The notes: a model not told the origin generated them from the letters alone. Numbered from the stretch's first letter, positions 29,258-38,745 are shown. The stretch is 64,000 bases of DNA from Rubrivivax sp. (GCA_004210455.1 SEFA01000015.1:30605-94604), one strand, 5' to 3'. Numbers and translations: made by a program.

Positions 29258-30325
29258 TCAGATCCGCCCCTCCTCCACCGCGTGGCAAGCCACGCGGACG
29301 CCCTGGAACGGCAGCAGCTGCGGCCGCTCCGTGCTGCAGCGCGTGTTCGCGTGCGGGCAGCGGGGGTGGAAGCTGCAGCCGCTCGGGGGATTCAGCGGAT
29401 TGGGCACTTCCCCCTGCACCGGCGTGCGCGAGCGCCCCGTCATGTGGATGTCGGGAATCGCATCGAGCAGCATCCTCGTGTACGGATGCCGCGGCGTCGC
29501 GAACAGCGCGCGCTTGTCCGCCTGTTCCACCAGCCGGCCCAGATACATCACGCCCACCTGATCGGCCACGTGCCGCACCACCGCGAGGTTGTGCGAGATG
29601 AACAGGTAGGTCAGGCCCTGCTTGCGCTGCAAGTCCTTCATGATGTTCAGCACCTGCGCCTGCACCGAGACATCGAGCGCCGATGTGGGCTCGTCGCAGA
29701 CGAGGAACTCCGGCTCCGTCGCCAGCGCGCGGGCGATCGAGATGCGCTGACGCTGGCCGCCGGAGAACTGATGAGGAAACTTCTCCGCGTCCGCCGGCGC
29801 CAGCCCCACCGAGTTCAGCAGCTCCCCCACGCGTTGCTTCAGCGCCTGCGCGTCGCGCACCAGGCCATGCTCGCGCAAGGGTTCGGCGACGATGTCCTGC
29901 ACCTTCCAGCGAGGGTTCAGGCTCGCATACGGATCCTGGAAGATCATCTGCATCCGGCGTCGCAAGGCCAGCGCCGCCGGCCCCTTCAGCGTCGTCGCGA
30001 TATCGGCATCGTCGAATCGCACCTCGCCGTGCGTCGGCGCGTACAGACCGACCAGCAGACGGGCCACGGTGCTCTTGCCGCAGCCCGACTCCCCGACCAG
30101 CGCCAGCGTCTTCCCCTTCTCGATCGAGAAGCTGACGCCGTCCACGGCATGGACGAACTGCCGGGACTTGCGCTCGATCACGCGGTTCAGCCATGGCGCC
30201 GACACGTCGAAGGTCTTCGCCAGGTCGCGGACCTCGACCAGCGCCGCGCCAGGCCGAACCTGCGCCGCATCGCCGGTCGCAACCGCCGGTCCCGCCGCGC
30301 GCGGCGTCTCGTTCACGACCGTCAT
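29258..30325 (-). CDS. dppF: Peptide ABC transporter ATPase, DppF/OppF type
   Basis: ATP-binding subunit of a dipeptide/oligopeptide importer, 355 residues, inner-membrane associated. Visible: Walker [11 protein letters not shown]-loop [14 protein letters not shown], signature FSGGQRQR, Walker [14 protein letters not shown], switch ISHN, and the C-terminal oligopeptide/dipeptide extension with [12 protein letters not shown] and [10 protein letters not shown], whose cysteines may bind an iron-sulfur cluster as seen in some DppD/F structures. The ATG at 30325 overlaps the dppD stop (ATGA). It is the last gene of the transporter operon. The substrate is inferred only from family. Confidence 0.92.
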   Translation of the reverse strand: MTVVNETPRAAGPAVATGDAAQVRPGAALVEVRDLAKTFDVSAPWLNRVIERKSRQFVHAVDGVSFSIEKGKTLALVGESGCGKSTVARLLVGLYAPTHGEVRFDDADIATTLKGPAALALRRRMQMIFQDPYASLNPRWKVQDIVAEPLREHGLVRDAQALKQRVGELLNSVGLAPADAEKFPHQFSGGQRQRISIARALATEPEFLVCDEPTSALDVSVQAQVLNIMKDLQRKQGLTYLFISHNLAVVRHVADQVGVMYLGRLVEQADKRALFATPRHPYTRMLLDAIPDIHMTGRSRTPVQGEVPNPLNPPSGCSFHPRCPHANTRCSTERPQLLPFQGVRVACHAVEEGRI

Positions 30326-31323
30326 GCGACACCTCCCTGCACGACGGCGACGTTCGCGGCATGCAACCAGCACGCCGCCTGGGTCGCGGGCGCCTTCATC
30401 AACTCGGGACGCTGCTCGTGGCAGCGATCGAATGCCCGCGGGCAACGCGGATGGAAAGCGCAACCCGTCGGGATCGACGTGAGCCGCGGCATCGCGCCGT
30501 CGATCTGCACCAGCCGCTCTCGGTCCTCGTCCATCGCGGGGATGGATCCCATCAATCCCGAGGTGTACGGATGACCGGGGCGATGGATCACCTCCTGGAC
30601 CGGTCCGATCTCCGCCACGCGCCCGGCATACATCACCGCGACACGGTCGCAGGTCTCCGCGATCACGCCCATGTCGTGCGTGACCAGCATGACCGCGGCG
30701 CCCTGCTCCCGGCACACGCGCTTGAGCAAGGCGATGATCTGCGCCTGGATCGACACGTCCAGCGCCGTCGTCGGCTCGTCCGCGACGATGAGCTTCGGAT
30801 CGGCCGCGAGCGCGAGCGCGATCACCACGCGCTGTCGCATGCCGCCGGAGAACTGGTGCGGGTACTGGTCCACGCGCGCCTCGGGCGCCGGGATGCCGGT
30901 GGCCGCGAGCAGCTCGATCGCGCGGGCGCGCGCCTGCTTCGCGCTCAGGCCAAGATGCGTCGTGATCGTCTCGACCAGTTGCCGCCCCACCGTGTACAGC
31001 GGATTGAGCGAGGTCAGCGGATCCTGGAAGATCGCGCCGATCTGCCGGCCGCGCACACGGCGCATCTGATCGGCAGGCAGGTTGTCGATGCGTCGGCCTT
31101 CAAGCAGGATCTCGCCGCCGGCGATGCGGCCCGGCGGCTCGAGCAGGCCGATGATCGCGGCGCCGGTCAGCGACTTGCCGGCGCCGGATTCGCCGACGAC
31201 GCCGAGCACTTCGCCCGGCGCGATGTCGAAGGACACGTCGTCCAGCGCGAGCAGCGTGCCGCGCCGGGTCGGGAACTCCACGCGCAGATGGCGGACTTGC
31301 AAAAGAGGTGCGGATGCGGTCAT
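30322..31323 (-). CDS. dppD: Peptide ABC transporter ATPase, DppD/OppD type
   Basis: First ATPase of the heterodimeric peptide importer, about 333 residues. Motifs: Walker [10 protein letters not shown]-loop [15 protein letters not shown], signature FSGGMRQR, Walker [13 protein letters not shown], switch VTHD, and the C-terminal [12 protein letters not shown] and [10 protein letters not shown] segment. I used the ATG at 31323; a TTG at 31338, directly after the dppC stop, would add five residues. It is translationally coupled to dppF by an ATGA overlap. With DppF it energises the DppBC permease encoded upstream. Confidence 0.92.
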   Translation of the reverse strand: MTASAPLLQVRHLRVEFPTRRGTLLALDDVSFDIAPGEVLGVVGESGAGKSLTGAAIIGLLEPPGRIAGGEILLEGRRIDNLPADQMRRVRGRQIGAIFQDPLTSLNPLYTVGRQLVETITTHLGLSAKQARARAIELLAATGIPAPEARVDQYPHQFSGGMRQRVVIALALAADPKLIVADEPTTALDVSIQAQIIALLKRVCREQGAAVMLVTHDMGVIAETCDRVAVMYAGRVAEIGPVQEVIHRPGHPYTSGLMGSIPAMDEDRERLVQIDGAMPRLTSIPTGCAFHPRCPRAFDRCHEQRPELMKAPATQAACWLHAANVAVVQGGVA

Positions 31324-31338
31324 GGGCTGTCGATCCAA

Positions 31339-32301
31339 TCAGCGCAGACGGGGATTGAGCGCATCGCGCAACCAATCGCCGAGCATGTTCACCGACACCG
31401 TGATCAGCACCAGCATCGTGCTGGGCCAGATGGTGATCCACCATTCCCCGGAGAACAGGAAGTCGTTGCCGATGCGGATCAGGGTGCCCAGCGAGGGACT
31501 GGTCGGCGGGACGCCGACGCCCAGGAAGGACAGGGTGGCCTCGGTCAGGATCGCCGACGCGACCTGCAGCGTCGCCAGCACCAGCACGGGGCCGGTGACG
31601 TTGGGCAGCACATGGCGCCACATGATCGCCATGGGCTGGACACCGATCACGCGCGCGGCCTGCACGTATTCCTTGTTGCGCTCGACCATCGTCGAGCCGC
31701 GCACCGTGCGCGCGTACTGCACCCAGCCTGTCAGCGAGATCGCCAGGATCAGCACCGCGAAGGCGAGCGACTCGTGCGCGTCCTTGAAGACGACGCGCCC
31801 CACGCCGTCGATCAGCAGCGCGATCAGGATCGACGGAAAGGACAGCATCACGTCGCAGATGCGCATGATGAACGCGTCCACCTTGCCGCCGACGAAGCCG
31901 GACAGCAATCCCAGGCCGACACCGATGATCATCGACAGGATCACCGAGGCCACGCCCACCAGCAGCGAGATGCGAGCGCCGTACATGATCGCGGACAAGA
32001 GATCGCGTCCCTGGTCGTCGGTGCCGAGCAGGTACTTGGCCGAGCCGCCCTCGATCCAGGCCGGCGGCAGCCGGGAGTCCATCAGCTCCAGCGCGGAGAG
32101 ATCGAACGGATCGTGCGGCGCGATCCAGGTCGCGAACAGCGCGCAGACCAGGCAGCAGAGCGCGACGAAAGCCGCGACCATCGCGAACGGCGATCGGGTG
32201 AACGAGTGCCAGACATCGCCGTCGAAGAAGCGCTTGAGCGCATTCGGCGGACGCGGAGCCGGCGCGCCGGAGGCCGGCGGAGGAGGAAGGGAGGCGGTCA
32301 T
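31339..32301 (-). CDS. dppC: Peptide ABC transporter permease, DppC type
   Basis: Inner-membrane permease of about 320 residues with an N-terminal Pro-rich cytoplasmic tail, a first helix at about 40-60 (FAMVAAFVALCCLVCALFATWI) and five more helices. The family motif HLLGTDDQGRD-like YLLGTDDQGRDLLSAIMYGAR is present, as is the ATPase-contacting loop EYVQAARVIGVQPMAIMWRHVLPN. The ATG at 32301 gives normal length; an upstream TTG at 32376 overlaps the end of the hydrolase gene and is less likely. It pairs with DppB, but a hydrolase gene is placed between the two permease genes. Confidence 0.9.
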   Translation of the reverse strand: MTASLPPPPASGAPAPRPPNALKRFFDGDVWHSFTRSPFAMVAAFVALCCLVCALFATWIAPHDPFDLSALELMDSRLPPAWIEGGSAKYLLGTDDQGRDLLSAIMYGARISLLVGVASVILSMIIGVGLGLLSGFVGGKVDAFIMRICDVMLSFPSILIALLIDGVGRVVFKDAHESLAFAVLILAISLTGWVQYARTVRGSTMVERNKEYVQAARVIGVQPMAIMWRHVLPNVTGPVLVLATLQVASAILTEATLSFLGVGVPPTSPSLGTLIRIGNDFLFSGEWWITIWPSTMLVLITVSVNMLGDWLRDALNPRLR

Positions 32302-32372
32302 GCGGGGATCGCGAAGGCGGGGAATGGCGGGCTTTGGCGGGCTGTCGTAGCGATGGGGCGGGACGGACCCGC

Positions 32373-33593
32373 TCAATGCGGCGCGAGTGGAAGTCCCTGC
32401 TCGACAAGGGCCGCGAACAGCGCGGACCCGAGCGGCAGGATCTCGTCATTGAAGTCGTAGCGCGGCTGATGCAGGCCGCAGGGACCGCCCTGCCCCAGTC
32501 GGAGATAGGCGCCGGGCCGCGCCTGCAACATGAAGGCGAAGTCCTCGGAGCCCATGCTGGGCACGAGCTTGTCGTCGACGTTCTCGGCGCCGACCAGCGA
32601 CTGCGCGACGCGCACGGCGAAATCCGCTTCGCGCGCACTGTTGACCGTCGCCGGATAGAGGCGCTGGTAGTCGACCTTGGCGCTGGCGCCGAAGCCCAGC
32701 GCGACCGATTCGACCAGTCGCGTCATCCGCTCCTCGAGCAGTTGCTGCACTTCGGGCTTGAAGCTGCGGACGGTGCCGGTCAGTTGCGCGGCCTCGGGGA
32801 TCACGCTGAAGGCGCTGGGTTCACCGGCGTGCATCGAGCAGAGGCTGACGACCGCCTGCTCGATCGGGGCGATGTTGCGCGACACCAGGCTCTGCACCGC
32901 GGTGATCACATGGCCGGCGATCAATACCGGATCGACGCTCAGGTGAGGGTGCGCGCCGTGGCCGCCGCGGCCCTGGATCGTGATGTTCACGCGGTCCGCC
33001 GCGGCCATCATCGCGCCTCGGTTCAAGCCGATCTTGCCCGGCGGCAGGTGCGGCCAGTTGTGCATCGCGTAGATGGACTCCACCGGGAAGCGCTCGAACA
33101 GGCCGTCGGCGATCATTTCGCGCGCACCGCCGTATCCCTCTTCGCCAGGCTGGAACACCAGCACCGCCGTGCCCGCGAAGCGTCTCGTCTGCGCCAGGTA
33201 GCGGGCCGTGCCTACCAGCATCGCGCAATGGCCGTCATGGCCGCACGCGTGCATCAGGCCGGGCGTCGACGACCGCCAGGCGAAGTCGTTCTGTTCGCGC
33301 AGCGGCAGCGCGTCCATGTCTGCGCGCAGCCCGAAAAGTCTGGGCGGCGTGCCCGGCGTCGTCTGTCCATGGATGGTCGCGACGATCCCGGTACGGCCCA
33401 GGCCCTGGTGGATCTCGTCGACACCGCAGGCCTTCAGCGCCTGCACGATGCGCGCGGCGGTGCGGTGCTCCTCGAAACCGAGTTCCGGCATCGTGTGCAG
33501 CTCACGTCGCAAGGCGACGAGTTCACCGCGCGCCTCGAAGAGGCGCTGGTAGGTGCCCGCCGCGCTGGCGGTCAAGTGCTCTGGGACGTTCAT
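32373..33593 (-). CDS. M20-family amidohydrolase/carboxypeptidase within peptide transporter operon
   Basis: Metal-dependent hydrolase of 406 residues in the M20D (HipO/aminoacylase-like) family; such enzymes cleave N-acyl amino acids, hippurate or short peptides. Visible metal-binding motifs: LRADMDALPL, MHACGHDGH (Cys, His and Asp ligands), QPGEEGYGGAREM (general-base Glu pair) and HNWPHLPPG; the dimerisation domain has GRGGHGAHPH. It has no signal peptide, so it should act in the cytoplasm. It is encoded one base after dppB and before dppC, in the same orientation, suggesting it degrades whatever the transporter brings in. The exact substrate cannot be assigned. Confidence 0.9.
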   Translation of the reverse strand: MNVPEHLTASAAGTYQRLFEARGELVALRRELHTMPELGFEEHRTAARIVQALKACGVDEIHQGLGRTGIVATIHGQTTPGTPPRLFGLRADMDALPLREQNDFAWRSSTPGLMHACGHDGHCAMLVGTARYLAQTRRFAGTAVLVFQPGEEGYGGAREMIADGLFERFPVESIYAMHNWPHLPPGKIGLNRGAMMAAADRVNITIQGRGGHGAHPHLSVDPVLIAGHVITAVQSLVSRNIAPIEQAVVSLCSMHAGEPSAFSVIPEAAQLTGTVRSFKPEVQQLLEERMTRLVESVALGFGASAKVDYQRLYPATVNSAREADFAVRVAQSLVGAENVDDKLVPSMGSEDFAFMLQARPGAYLRLGQGGPCGLHQPRYDFNDEILPLGSALFAALVEQGLPLAPH

Positions 33594-33594
33594 G

Positions 33595-34572
33595 TCAGTG
33601 CGCGCCGCCGCTCACGCGCAAGCGCGGATCGACGGCGAAGTACAGCAGGTCGACGACCAGGTTGATCACGACGAAGATCAGCGAGATCAGGCAGAGGTAG
33701 GCCGCCATCACCGGAATATCGGCGAACTGCACCGCCTGGATGAACAGCAACCCCATGCCGGGCCATTGAAACACGGTCTCCGTGATGATCGCAAAGGCAA
33801 TCAGCGATCCCAGCTGCAAGCCGGTGATCGTGATGACCGGCACCAGCGTGTTCTTCAGCGCATGTCCGAAGTAGATCGTCCGGTCGCTCAGACCCCGCGC
33901 GCGGGCGAACTTGATGTAGTCGGCGCGCAGCACCTCCAGCATCTCGGCCCGCACGATGCGCATGATCAGCGTCAGCTGGAACACCGCCAGCGTGACGCCC
34001 GGCAGCAGCAGGTGACGCAGGCCATCGCCGGTGAGCAGACCGGTGCTCCACGCGCCGAGCATCACGACCTCGCCCCGGCCGTAGCTCGGCAGCCAGGCCA
34101 GTTGGACCGCGAAGATGAGGATCAGCAGGATCCCGATGAGGAAGGTCGGCAGCGCGACGCCCAGCAGCGACAGCGTCATCAGCAGCTGCGAGCCGAAGCT
34201 CCCCCGTCTCAGCGCTGCGTAGACCCCCAACGGAATACCGAACACCAGCGCAATGACGGCCGCCGTCGCCGACAACTCGAGCGTCGCCGGGAAGCGCTCG
34301 GCGATCAGCGCGGACACCTTGCGTCCCTGTTTCAGGCTGACACCGAATTCGCCCTGCGCGGCGTTGCCGGCGAAATGCGCGAACTGCACCATGAAGCTCT
34401 GATCGAGTCCCAGGTCCTTGCGCAGCTGCTCGCGCTGTTCGGGCGTGGCGTCCTGGCCGAGCAGGTTGTTGACCGGGTCGCCGACGTACTGGAACAGCAT
34501 GAAGGCGATGAAGGCCACCGTCAGCATGACGACGAGGGCCTGCGCCAGACGGCGAAGAATGAAAACCAGCAT
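33595..34572 (-). CDS. dppB: Peptide ABC transporter permease, DppB type
   Basis: Inner-membrane permease, 325 residues. It starts with the typical LVFILRRLAQALVVMLTVAFIAF helix, then a large periplasmic loop with GLDQSFMVQFAHFAGNAAQGEFGVSL, and five further helices. The ATPase-contacting loop DYIKFARARGLSDRTIYFGHALKN is intact. It is the first gene of the operon dppB-hydrolase-dppC-dppD-dppF. No gene for a periplasmic binding protein is found upstream: the preceding 180 bases are non-coding and then a porin terminator is reached. Confidence 0.92.
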   Translation of the reverse strand: MLVFILRRLAQALVVMLTVAFIAFMLFQYVGDPVNNLLGQDATPEQREQLRKDLGLDQSFMVQFAHFAGNAAQGEFGVSLKQGRKVSALIAERFPATLELSATAAVIALVFGIPLGVYAALRRGSFGSQLLMTLSLLGVALPTFLIGILLILIFAVQLAWLPSYGRGEVVMLGAWSTGLLTGDGLRHLLLPGVTLAVFQLTLIMRIVRAEMLEVLRADYIKFARARGLSDRTIYFGHALKNTLVPVITITGLQLGSLIAFAIITETVFQWPGMGLLFIQAVQFADIPVMAAYLCLISLIFVVINLVVDLLYFAVDPRLRVSGGAH

Positions 34573-34753
34573 GGACGGGGGCCTCCGGCATGGGCTCGGG
34601 CGATGCGGCTTGTGACCGGCCCTGGCACGACCTGACCCCGGAGGCGGGACGCTTCAGAAGGAACCATCATCAAGGAGCGTACGCCCACCGGCAAGTGGGT
34701 AAGCCCTTGACGCGGCATGAACGCGACGTCGCTCGAACCGATGCGCGCCCACG

Positions 34754-34776
34754 AAAAAACCGCCCGGAGGCGGTTT
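34754..34776 (-). terminator. Rho-independent terminator after first porin
   Basis: On the minus strand AAACCGCC (34776-34769) pairs with GGCGGTTT (34764-34757), followed by a T run. It lies 46 bases past the porin stop. Confidence 0.85.
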
Positions 34777-34821
34777 GACGGGAGGCGGGCGCGCGCGGCA
34801 CGCCGCGCGCGATGGCACGGA

Positions 34822-35883
34822 TCAGAAGCGGTGGCGGATACCGACGATCGATCCGCCGCGCTTTTCGGCGTTGTTGGCGAAGCGGACCGCGCCTTCGTGC
34901 TTGGTGTAATCCAGCTCGAGGTAGGCGTCCGTGCGCTTGGAGAAGGCGTAGTCGGCGACGAAGGCGACGTAGTGTCCCTTGCTCTTGGTGTTGGCCAGTG
35001 CCGCAGAGTAGTGCGTCTGCGTGGCGTACCAGTAGTGGGCGCCCAGATTCAGCTGCGGGGTCAGTTGGTAGGCTGCGCCGACCGAAATCATGTCCCGCTT
35101 CTTCACATCGTTCGCGGCCGCATTCAGCACGTTCCCCAGCAGGCCGGACGTGTAGGCCGCACCCAGCAGACCGCCGCGGTCGAACTTGTTGGTCGCCCAG
35201 GACAGGTTGATGTACCACGGGCCGCTCGTGTATGCGCCGCCGGCGGTGTAGCCCTTGACCTTCTTGCCGAGCGTGTCCTCGACCTGCAGGAAAGCGCCGC
35301 CGAAGGCGATCGGGCCCTGGTTGTAGCGCAGCAGACCGCCGAAGGACTTGTTCTGCGAGTTGCCTTCACCGGCGGAGACCTGGACCTCGCCACGGATGGG
35401 GCCCTTCTCGAACAGGTACTTGACCATGTTGTCCTGGCGGGCGCCCATCGAGAGGCCGATTTCAGGCTTGTACGCCTCGATGTAGGGCGAGTACTTGAAC
35501 GACGCGTAGGTCGACGTGTAGATGTCGAACAGGATGTTGTACTGGCGGCCCAGCGTGAGGCGACCGAAGTCGGCGGACTGGATGCCGACCCAGGACTGGC
35601 GCCAGAAGTCGGCCGCTGCCACGGTGCCGGTGTCCGAGTTCAGGCGGTGCTCCAGGTTGGCGATGGCCTTCAGGCCGCCACCCATGTCCTCGGTCACGTT
35701 CACGCCGAGCCGGCTCTGGGACATGCCGCCGGGGATGACTTGCTTCTCCGAGCTTCCGGCGTTCGCGTTGCTGGTCCAGCGCAGACCCACGTCCACGATG
35801 CCGTAGAGCTGCACGCTCGACTGTGCCCAGGCGGCGCTGGTGCTCGCTGCCAGGATGCTCAGCGCCAAGGCGGCTTTTTTCAT
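34822..35883 (-). CDS. Gram-negative porin (OmpC/Omp38-like), copy 1
   Basis: Outer-membrane trimeric diffusion porin, 353 residues. The signal peptide is MKKAALALSILAASTSAAWA (cleavage after 20), and the mature protein begins QSSVQLYGIVDVGL, the standard opening of Burkholderiales porins. Alternating beta-strands and the eyelet-loop segment with RQYNILFD are visible, and the C-terminus ends in Arg-His-Arg-Phe; the terminal Phe is the BAM recognition signal. AGGAG lies about eight bases upstream of the ATG. It is followed downstream by its own terminator and preceded by another porin gene on the same strand. On the minus strand TTGACA (35991-35986) is a possible -35, but no good -10 was found. 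Confidence 0.93.
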   Translation of the reverse strand: MKKAALALSILAASTSAAWAQSSVQLYGIVDVGLRWTSNANAGSSEKQVIPGGMSQSRLGVNVTEDMGGGLKAIANLEHRLNSDTGTVAAADFWRQSWVGIQSADFGRLTLGRQYNILFDIYTSTYASFKYSPYIEAYKPEIGLSMGARQDNMVKYLFEKGPIRGEVQVSAGEGNSQNKSFGGLLRYNQGPIAFGGAFLQVEDTLGKKVKGYTAGGAYTSGPWYINLSWATNKFDRGGLLGAAYTSGLLGNVLNAAANDVKKRDMISVGAAYQLTPQLNLGAHYWYATQTHYSAALANTKSKGHYVAFVADYAFSKRTDAYLELDYTKHEGAVRFANNAEKRGGSIVGIRHRF

Positions 35884-36187
35884 GTGATGTCTCCTATTTG
35901 TTTGGTGTGGTCGCCGGAATCGATTCTCAGCGAAGCCCCCAGACGGAGACGCTTTGTGTTGCACATCGCCCACGCGAGCAAACCCTGTCAAGTTTGTGAC
36001 GCCACGACAGAGGGAAAACCCGCGATCACTGTCTACAAAATCCACAACAGTGCGTTGCGGCGACAGTGCTTGATCGACACGCGCAAGACCTGGCACCTGC
36101 GCGACACCACCCGTACGGGCAAACGTTGAGACGAAAAAAAGCCGCCCCGAGGGGCGGCTTTTGTAGCGCAGTGCGCTGATCCGGGGA
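35884..36187. other. Spacer between the two porin genes
   Basis: 304 bases. It contains the terminator of the second porin (36134-36162) and, on the minus strand, a TTGACA hexamer at 35991-35986 that may be the -35 of the first porin's promoter; the matching -10 position reads CGATGT, which is poor. No gene is visible. Confidence 0.5.
36134..36162 (-). terminator. Rho-independent terminator after second porin
   Basis: GCCGCCCC (36141-36148) pairs with GGGGCGGC (36151-36158), with seven A on the left (T run on the minus transcript). It is positioned 26 bases after the stop. Confidence 0.85.
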
Positions 36188-37204
36188 TCAGAAGCTGTGC
36201 TTGACGCCGACGTCCAGGCCGCCCGACTTGCCACCGCGAGCGGCAGCAACGGCGTTGTTCTGAACGCGGAAGTTCGCGTTGTCGTTGTCGATGATCGACG
36301 CGGTCGTGTACAGCGCGGTGCGCTTCGACAGGTTGTGCTGGTAGCCGATCGAGAAAGCTTGCGCGTCGCCGCGGGAAGCCACGACAGCGTCAGCAGCACC
36401 GTTGGTCTCAGCCTTGGTGTACTGGGCGGTCACCGAGCCGGCAGCCGTCACCGGCACCACGGCGCCAACGGTGAAGACGTTCTGCTTGCGCGAACCGAAC
36501 TTCAGCTGGCTGAACAGACCTTGCACCTTCACGACCTTGAAGTCGTAGCTGGCGCCCAGCGACAGCTGCTTGAACTTCGAGCCCAGCGAGTCGGTCGACT
36601 GGTAGCCACCGGCGACGTTGAAGTCGGCGATCTTGTAGCCCAGACGGCCACCGAACGACTTCTTGCCGTCGGTGCCTTCACCAGCGGCCACGTCGAACGA
36701 GCCGTACACGCCGCCCAGGTCGGCCGGCAGGAAGTACTGAACCAGGTTGTCCGAACGGTTGATCGTGTCGATGTTCGAACCCAGCAGGCTGTACGTGCGG
36801 GTGACGTCGCCCAGACCGGTGGTCGAGTAGACATCGAAGTCATCAACGACCAGGCGGGTCGAGGTCTTGCCACGGCCCAGACGGACTTCACCGAAGTCGC
36901 CCATCAGGCTCACGGAAGCGCGACGGCCCCAGAAACGGGAAGCGTCAGCGGTGCCGGTGTCGGCAGCCAGGGCGCCTTCCAGCCAGAAGCCAGCCTTCAG
37001 GCCGCCACCCAGGTCTTCGACGCCACGGACGCCGATGCGGCTGGAGGAGCTGCCGTCGTTCGTCAGTTGCTTCGTGTCGTTGCCATTGGCCTTCGTGTAA
37101 CGGGCGGCCACGTCGATCACGCCGAACAGCGTCACGGACGATTGAGCGGCAGCGGCACCAGCGAAACCAGCCAGCACTGCCAGCGCGACGAGAGATTTCT
37201 TCAT
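36188..37204 (-). CDS. Gram-negative porin, copy 2
   Basis: Outer-membrane porin of 338 residues. Signal peptide MKKSLVALAVLAGFAGAAAA, mature start QSSVTLFGVIDVAARY. It has the RLGRGKTSTRLVVDDFDVYSTTG loop region and ends in His-Ser-Phe, the usual terminal aromatic. AGGAGT precedes the ATG. Sequence identity to the neighbouring porin is visibly limited outside the signal peptide and the MGDFG/ADFGRL strand, so these are diverged paralogues rather than a recent duplication. Codons are strongly biased to C-ending forms (GTC, AAC, GGC), consistent with high expression. It has its own terminator, so the two porins are separate transcription units. Confidence 0.93.
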   Translation of the reverse strand: MKKSLVALAVLAGFAGAAAAQSSVTLFGVIDVAARYTKANGNDTKQLTNDGSSSSRIGVRGVEDLGGGLKAGFWLEGALAADTGTADASRFWGRRASVSLMGDFGEVRLGRGKTSTRLVVDDFDVYSTTGLGDVTRTYSLLGSNIDTINRSDNLVQYFLPADLGGVYGSFDVAAGEGTDGKKSFGGRLGYKIADFNVAGGYQSTDSLGSKFKQLSLGASYDFKVVKVQGLFSQLKFGSRKQNVFTVGAVVPVTAAGSVTAQYTKAETNGAADAVVASRGDAQAFSIGYQHNLSKRTALYTTASIIDNDNANFRVQNNAVAAARGGKSGGLDVGVKHSF

Positions 37205-37475
37205 TAGAGACTCCTAGATCTTCAATGAGGTTGCGGTTGGTAGATCACCCGCAAACCAAGCTCCTGCAATGAAGCTGTGGTGTATTGCAACAGGTCCCAT
37301 CACGCCTGACCAGCAGCCACCCCGTAAAAGTCCTGATTTCGTTGGATCGAAGCAACGCGTATGGGATTAAAAAATTGTGTCATCACGCATTCGCACAAAG
37401 GATCGACCTGGGTCGGCGAACCGCTTGACGCCCCGCTTCTAAACTGCGGACCCATGCCCACGGCGAGCATTCAAG

Positions 37476-38135
37476 ATGGAATTTCGGCCTCAGCGCCCAG
37501 CGCGCATACTTTCCAGAACGGATGCGTGGATATCCACGCTGGACCACGGCTTGAAGACGCTGGCGGGGGTGGCGCCCATGGCGCGACCTGCGCCCCAGGC
37601 AACGACGCCGGATGCCCGGCTGGACGAATCGCAACGGAAACTGGCGGCGTCGCTGATGCGGGTCAACCATGTCGGCGAGGTCTGCGCGCAGGCACTCTAC
37701 CGCGCCCAGGCCTTGACCACACGCGATGACGCCCTCCGGCAGCACCTCGAACACGCGGCCCAGGAGGAGATCGACCATCTCGCGTGGTGCGCCGATCGGC
37801 TGCGCGCGCTCAACGACCGCCCGAGCCTGCTCAATCCCCTCTGGTACGGCGGCGCCTTCGCGATCGGATCCGTCGCCGGGCTGATCGGCGACAAGGTCAG
37901 CCTGGGTTTCGTCATCGAGACCGAGCGCCAAGTGGAGGACCATCTGGCCAGCCACCTGACGCGTCTGCCAGAAGGCGACCGCAGTTCCAGGGCCGTCGTC
38001 GCGCAGATGAAGGAAGAAGAAGCCCGCCACGCCGAGGAGGCCAGGGAACTGGGCGGCGTCGAGCTGCCCGCACCGGTTCGCGGGCTGATGCGACTCGCTG
38101 CCAAGGTCATGACGCGCACCGCCCACCATCTCTAG
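37476..38135 (+). CDS. coq7: Demethoxyubiquinone hydroxylase Coq7
   Basis: Di-iron monooxygenase of 219 residues catalysing the last hydroxylation in ubiquinone synthesis, peripheral to the inner membrane. The ligand motifs are present: Glu68 in [15 protein letters not shown], the E-x-x-H pair in QEEIDHLAW (about 98-101), a glutamate in [12 protein letters not shown], and the second E-x-x-H in [11 protein letters not shown] hydrophobic stretch ([16 protein letters not shown]) matches the membrane-interacting helix. It is a single gene, transcribed away from the porins. No strong ribosome-binding site precedes the ATG at 37476; a start at 37578 (MARPAP) would shorten the N-terminus by 34 residues. 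Confidence 0.93.
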   Translation: MEFRPQRPARILSRTDAWISTLDHGLKTLAGVAPMARPAPQATTPDARLDESQRKLAASLMRVNHVGEVCAQALYRAQALTTRDDALRQHLEHAAQEEIDHLAWCADRLRALNDRPSLLNPLWYGGAFAIGSVAGLIGDKVSLGFVIETERQVEDHLASHLTRLPEGDRSSRAVVAQMKEEEARHAEEARELGGVELPAPVRGLMRLAAKVMTRTAHHL

Positions 38136-38174
38136 CAGCTCAGCAGCGTCCCGCCCTCCCGCCGGCGAAGCGGA

Positions 38175-38597
38175 TCAGCCTTCGACGATCTCCACCGACG
38201 TCGTGATTTCGGCGGTCTTCGCCAGCATGATGCTGGCGGAACAATACTTCTCATGGGAGAGCTGCACCGCGCGCTCGACCGTGGCCTGCGGCAGGTTCTT
38301 TCCTGTCACGACGAAGTGCATGTGGATCTTCGTGAAGACCTTGGGATCGACCTCCGCGCGGTCGGCGCTCAGCTTGACCTGGCAGCCGCGGACATCGTGC
38401 CGGCCGCGCTTGAGGATGAGCACCACGTCATAGGCTGTGCAGCCGCCGGTCCCGGCCAGCACCGTCTCCATCGGACGCGGCGCCAGATTGCGCCCGCCGC
38501 CGTCCGGCGCGCCGTCCATGGTGATCATGTGGCCGCTGCCGGTCTCCGCGACGAAGCTCATGCCCTCGGCGCCCATCCAGTTGATCGTGCATTCCAT
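38175..38597 (-). CDS. OsmC family protein
   Basis: Small cytoplasmic protein of 140 residues in the OsmC/Ohr superfamily (YhfA-like group). The two conserved cysteines are visible: Cys53 in GTGGCTAYDVV and Cys119 in HEKYCSASIM, the pair that forms the redox centre of OsmC/Ohr peroxidases. The GGRNLAPRPMETVLAG segment is typical. I set the start at the ATG at 38597, preceded by AAGGA at good spacing; an extended frame upstream runs into a repeat and is not conserved-looking. Peroxidase activity is known for the superfamily but not shown for this subgroup. Confidence 0.9.
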   Translation of the reverse strand: MECTINWMGAEGMSFVAETGSGHMITMDGAPDGGGRNLAPRPMETVLAGTGGCTAYDVVLILKRGRHDVRGCQVKLSADRAEVDPKVFTKIHMHFVVTGKNLPQATVERAVQLSHEKYCSASIMLAKTAEITTSVEIVEG

Positions 38598-38643
38598 CGT
38601 CGTTCCTTCGTTCCATGAGCCGTTCGAGCCACCCGGCGGCGAT

Positions 38644-38657
38644 CTGACCCCATTTAT
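38644..38657 (-). repeat. Solitary RAYT-type repeat copy
   Basis: Read on the minus strand these 14 bases, ATAAATGGGGTCAG, are identical to 14595-14608 beside the RAYT gene. The copy lies about 24 kb away in the osmC upstream region. Confidence 0.6.
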
Positions 38658-38745
38658 CAGGCGACCGCTCGTCATGGCCACCCGCTCTGGCGGTGATTTT
38701 GCGCATTTAGAGGCCCGACTCCAGGGCCGGAGACCTCAAAAAATA

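Noticed and set aside
34573..34753. Remnant of a dppA binding-protein gene upstream of dppB
   Set aside because: No frame in this stretch resembles an SBP_bac_5 protein, and no signal peptide or lipobox remnant is visible.
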